A model generated the notes under the pieces. It did no database searches. It saw only the letters and a list, made by a program, of their open reading frames with translations, and was not told the DNA's origin. The translations under genes were made by a program, and so were the position numbers. A stretch of 18,072 nt of DNA. It comes from JADJPL01 sp040382095. Its GTDB lineage: Bacteria; Bacteroidota; Bacteroidia; Chitinophagales; Saprospiraceae. Positions 15,039 through 18,072 of this stretch are shown in pieces (the first letter of the stretch is position 1; every line of letters starts with the position of its first letter). The DNA is taken from positions 1 through 18,072 of the forward strand of contig JBEIGB010000077.1 in NCBI GenBank assembly GCA_040382095.1, in the 5' to 3' direction.

Positions 15039-16348
15039 AAGATGGAAATTTTCGAAAATCGGATGTCACGGTAGCATTGGATATTGGTACGACCAAAGTC
15101 TGTGCGATTGCCGGCTGTAAAAATGCCCATGGCAAACTCGAAATCCTTGGCATGGGCAAGGTAAACTCGGAGGGCGTACTCCGAGGGGTCGTGTCCAATA
15201 TTGAAAAAACAGTCAATGCCATTGCGCAGGCGACGGAAGGGGTGCGCCAGGGCCTGGGTGGCATCGGTTTCGACAGTGTCCATGTAGGTATTGCCGGGCA
15301 GCACATCAAGAGCCTACAGCACAGAGGGCTGCTGGTGCGCCACAACGACCATCTGGAGATCAGCCAGGACGACATTGACAAGCTGATCGGCGATATGTTC
15401 AAACTGGTACTGCCTCCGGGAGATAAAATCCTGCATGTAATCCCCCAGGAATATACGGTGGACAACGAGCAGGGGATTATTGACCCCATCGGCATGTCCG
15501 GCGTACGCCTCGAGGCCAACTTCCACATCATCACTGGCCAGATTACGGCATCGAACAATATTTACCGCTGTGTGGAACGCACTGGCCTGCGGGTTGCCAA
15601 TATGACGCTGGAGCCGATTGCATCGGCGATGGCGGTATTGAGCGAGGAAGAGAAGGAAGCGGGCGTTGCCCTGGTAGATATTGGCGGAGGCACTACGGAT
15701 ATCACGATTTTTCAGGATGGTATCATCCGCCATACCGCTGTACTTCCATTCGGGGGAAATGCCATTACCCGGGACGTCAAAGATGGGTGCAATGTCATGA
15801 TCCATCAGGCCGAAAAACTGAAAGTCCGCTTTGGCTCCGCCCTTGCACAGGAAGTCTTTGACAACCGGATCATCTCGATCCCCGGGGTAAGGGGCCGGGA
15901 CCACAAGGAGATTTCCGAAAAAAATCTCGCCCGGATCATCCAGGCCCGTGCAGAGGAAATCCTCGATTATGTAGTCTGGGAAATCCGGCGCTCCGGATAT
16001 GAGCGCAAACTCATCGCTGGGATCGTCCTTACAGGTGGTGGCGCGCTGTTGCGCCATATCGAAAAACTCACCGAATACCATACTGGCATGAATACCCGCC
16101 TGGGCTTACCGATTGATCAACTCGCCCATGGATATAGTGAAAACATCAGCAGCCCGGTCTATGCGACTGCGATAGGCCTCCTGCTCAAAGGTATCGAGGA
16201 CCGCGACCGCGGGCGGATCCGCGAAGAACAAAAGCATACTGCAGCACGCAACGACGAAGACCAATCCAACGAACAGAACAGATGGTACGAAAACCTCTTT
16301 AAAAAAACCCGGGAATGGTTCGATGCAGACCCGGATGCCGAATTTTAA
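15035..16348 (+). CDS. ftsA: Cell division protein FtsA
   Basis: FtsA is an actin-like ATPase that tethers FtsZ filaments to the inner membrane and recruits later division proteins. It has 437 residues. ALDIGTTKVCAIAG near residues 12-25 is phosphate loop 1, ALVDIGGGTTDITIFQDG near 212-229 is loop 2, and IVLTGGGALLRHIEKL near 330-345 is the adenosine motif. The SHS2-like 1C domain lies between loop 1 and about residue 170. The C-terminus, NRWYENLFKKTREWFD, is a good amphipathic helix for membrane targeting, preceded by a hydrophilic linker. It starts 44 bases after ftsQ and ends 51 bases before ftsZ. Confidence 0.96.
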   Translation: MKDGNFRKSDVTVALDIGTTKVCAIAGCKNAHGKLEILGMGKVNSEGVLRGVVSNIEKTVNAIAQATEGVRQGLGGIGFDSVHVGIAGQHIKSLQHRGLLVRHNDHLEISQDDIDKLIGDMFKLVLPPGDKILHVIPQEYTVDNEQGIIDPIGMSGVRLEANFHIITGQITASNNIYRCVERTGLRVANMTLEPIASAMAVLSEEEKEAGVALVDIGGGTTDITIFQDGIIRHTAVLPFGGNAITRDVKDGCNVMIHQAEKLKVRFGSALAQEVFDNRIISIPGVRGRDHKEISEKNLARIIQARAEEILDYVVWEIRRSGYERKLIAGIVLTGGGALLRHIEKLTEYHTGMNTRLGLPIDQLAHGYSENISSPVYATAIGLLLKGIEDRDRGRIREEQKHTAARNDEDQSNEQNRWYENLFKKTREWFDADPDAEF

Positions 16349-16383
16349 TCAAAGGCGTACAGAAGGAAAGCATTCAAGGACGT

Positions 16384-16403
16384 CTAAAAACCACAGGCTA
16401 TGA
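16384..16403 (+). promoter_or_regulatory. ftsZ translation leader shared with ftsA
   Basis: CTAAAAACCACAGGCTATGA holds the ftsZ start (ATG 16400) and is the counterpart of the ftsA leader at 15019-15038, matching at 17 of 20 positions. It supports the choice of ATG 16400 as the true start. Confidence 0.4.
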
Positions 16404-17866
16404 TTTTTGATTTGCCCAAAGATGAGCGCCCAATTATCAAGGTAATCGGCGTTGGCGGCGGCGGGAGCAACGCCGTGACCCACATGTACAAGCAGGGGAT
16501 TGTCGGGGTTGATTTTGCCATTAGCAATACCGACGCCCAGGCGATGGAAACAAGCCCGGTACCCACCAAAATCCAGCTCGGGCCATTCCTCACCGAAGGC
16601 CGTGGAGCAGGCTCGAAGCCAGATGTTGGCAAAAAAGCCTGTGAAGAGTCTATCGAAGAAGTCAGGCAATTTCTGGAGAACAATTGCAAAATGCTCTTTA
16701 TCACCGCCGGCATGGGCGGTGGAACGGGTACGGGCGCTGCGCCGATCATTGCCAGGGCAGCGCGTGAAATGGGGATCCTCACCGTGGGCATTGTCACCCT
16801 GCCCTTCTCTTTCGAAGGTAGAAAACGCATTTCCCAGGGAATGGATGGCCTGGACGAACTGCGCCGCAATGTGGACACCATCATTATCATCTCCAACGAT
16901 AAGCTGCGCCAGATCTATGGCAACCTCTCCGTATCCAATGCATTTGCCCAGGCAGATAATATCCTTACGACTGCAGCAAAGGGTATTGCAGAAATTATCA
17001 CCGTGCCCGGCTATGTAAACGTGGACTTCGAAGATGTGAATACCGTGATGCGCTCCAGCGGCGTAGCAATCATGGGCACTTTCGCAGCAGAAGGACCCGA
17101 TCGCGCACGCAACGCCGTGGACCAGGCCCTTCACTCGCCCCTGCTCGAGGATAACGATATCAAAGGGGCCAAGCATATCCTCCTCAATATCACCTCCGGC
17201 AAAAACGAAGTGACGATGGACGAAATTTTCGAAATCACGGAATTCGTCCAGGAAGAAGCAGGTTTCGGTACTAACCTCATCTGGGGTAACTGCTACGATG
17301 AACGCCTCGGGGATAAAATCAGCGTGACCATCATCGCTACTGGTTTCGAAAACCGATCCCATCACGAAATCGCAGATTCCGAACCAAGCAAAATAGTCGT
17401 ATCCCTGGATGAGGAGCCCGATACCCGGATCAACAATACACCCAAAAAATCCAACCTCACCGAGATCGGTTTTGAAGATAACGAAAACCCTAGTGCACGC
17501 GTATTCGAATTCGATAATATCCGTGCCGCAGCCGACCGCTTCAACCGCTCCCGCCTGGCAGATGCAGACGAACCCTATATCAAAAACAATACTGAACAAC
17601 AGAAAGCCGAAGAAGAACGACGCCGAAAAGCCGACCGCGAACAGCAACGGAAAAGAGAGCTTCTGCGCAAACAACCGCCGCCAAAACTCTCCAGCCCACA
17701 GATGCTGCTTGACCTGGAAAACGAACCTGCTTACCTCAGAAGGGGCATCGTCCTGGATGACCTCCCCGCCTCAGCAGGTGCAGAGTTGTCTAAATGGACT
17801 ATCGGCGATGAAGACGAACCGGAAATCTCTCAGGGAAATTCCTTTTTACACGATAATGTGGATTAA
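16400..17866 (+). CDS. ftsZ: Cell division GTPase FtsZ
   Basis: FtsZ is the tubulin-like GTPase that forms the division ring. It has 488 residues, about 100 more than E. coli FtsZ because of a long C-terminal linker. GGGGSNA is at 19-25, the signature loop GGGTGTG at 106-112, and the T7 loop NVDFEDV with the catalytic Asp residues at 207-213. The globular part ends near residue 320. The linker (about 330-445) is hydrophilic and charged, with a KAEEERRRKADREQQRKREL stretch likely to be helical. The tail has PAYLRRG near residue 453 and ends NSFLHDNVD, the terminal form seen in Bacteroidota. This tail would bind FtsA. It is the last gene of the cluster. Confidence 0.97.
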   Translation: MIFDLPKDERPIIKVIGVGGGGSNAVTHMYKQGIVGVDFAISNTDAQAMETSPVPTKIQLGPFLTEGRGAGSKPDVGKKACEESIEEVRQFLENNCKMLFITAGMGGGTGTGAAPIIARAAREMGILTVGIVTLPFSFEGRKRISQGMDGLDELRRNVDTIIIISNDKLRQIYGNLSVSNAFAQADNILTTAAKGIAEIITVPGYVNVDFEDVNTVMRSSGVAIMGTFAAEGPDRARNAVDQALHSPLLEDNDIKGAKHILLNITSGKNEVTMDEIFEITEFVQEEAGFGTNLIWGNCYDERLGDKISVTIIATGFENRSHHEIADSEPSKIVVSLDEEPDTRINNTPKKSNLTEIGFEDNENPSARVFEFDNIRAAADRFNRSRLADADEPYIKNNTEQQKAEEERRRKADREQQRKRELLRKQPPPKLSSPQMLLDLENEPAYLRRGIVLDDLPASAGAELSKWTIGDEDEPEISQGNSFLHDNVD

Positions 17867-18072
17867 TGAAGGGGGGTAAATATTGAGGTTGCCTCACAAG
17901 TCCTGAGGTTGTGAAAAAAGTATTCCGGTACACTGTTTTTTAAGAGCCGCGGGTTTTAAGATGTTTTGGTAAAAAAACGATTTGAAAGAGGGGGAGTAAA
18001 AATAGTATTTGTGGGGGGGGGGCGCCGACGGGCGGGGCCGGGGGGTGTTTTAAAAAACCAGAAAAAAACAAA
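17867..18072. other. Non-coding tail after ftsZ with poor-quality end
   Basis: No gene is visible. A small hairpin, TGAGG-TTG-CCTCA (17884-17896), lies shortly after the ftsZ stop but lacks the T-run of a standard terminator. Repeat copy C follows. From about 17995 the sequence becomes G-rich, with a run of ten G at 18013-18022 and further G runs. This is unlike the rest of the window and may be an assembly or sequencing artefact at a contig end. Confidence 0.5.
17890..17925 (+). repeat. Dispersed intergenic repeat, copy C
   Basis: GGTTGTGAAAAAAGTATT at 17907-17924 differs from the 18-base core of copies A and B at one base. The preceding bases TGCCTCACAAGTCC (17890-17903) align with the left end of copy B, TGTCTCATACGTAC, at 10 of 14 positions. 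After 17925 the similarity to the GCCGCC arm is lost. It lies 24 bases downstream of the ftsZ stop. Confidence 0.6.

Noticed and set aside
16349..17674. Antisense frame of 441 codons opposite ftsZ
   Set aside because: Its length follows from the codon bias of ftsZ; the product is an unconvincing Cys/Phe/Gly-rich sequence and the + strand gene is certain.

Overview
The window is the division and cell-wall (dcw) gene cluster of a member of the Bacteroidota, preceded by three accessory genes. All supported genes lie on the + strand. Four things point to Bacteroidota: the gene order mraZ-rsmH-ftsL-ftsI-murE-mraY-murD-ftsW-murG-murC-ftsQ-ftsA-ftsZ without murF or ddl; an FtsZ ending in HDNVD; a MraY with a long extra segment; and TAnnTTTG-type -7 promoter elements with few Shine-Dalgarno sequences. 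I cannot place it below phylum with confidence; Saprospirales or Chitinophagales is only a guess.

Layout. Positions 1-145 hold an inverted-repeat hairpin, one copy of a dispersed repeat, and a likely promoter. Next come a small membrane protein of unknown function (146-490), a 2TM-domain protein (502-834), and a polyprenol-phosphate mannosyltransferase-like GT2 enzyme (965-1699). A 627-base gap (1700-2326) follows. It holds a 68-base MITE-like element containing a second repeat copy, a pair of inverted MraZ-type boxes, the triple MraZ operator, and the mraZ promoter. From 2327 to 17866 the dcw genes are packed tightly, with several overlapping stop/start pairs (ftsL/ftsI, ftsI/murE, murG/murC, murC/ftsQ). 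The only gaps near or above 100 bases are before ftsL (103 bases) and before mraY (167 bases); the second carries its own promoter-like element. After ftsZ comes a 206-base non-coding tail with a third repeat copy and a G-rich, poor-looking end.

How the genes work together. MurE, MurD and MurC add amino acids to the UDP-MurNAc precursor, and the DNPR motif of MurE predicts meso-diaminopimelate in the wall. MraY and MurG make lipid I and lipid II. FtsW polymerises and FtsI cross-links lipid II at the septum. FtsL and FtsQ form the membrane scaffold, and FtsA anchors FtsZ filaments to the membrane. MraZ probably represses the cluster through the 10-base-period boxes just upstream, and RsmH methylates 16S rRNA.

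The protein content is ordinary for this phylum. The unexplained material is intergenic: a dispersed repeat family with the shared core GGTTGTGTAAAAAGTATT, a remote inverted duplicate of the MraZ operator, and near-identical leaders in front of ftsA and ftsZ. I saw no tRNA, rRNA, CRISPR array, transposase or defence gene.
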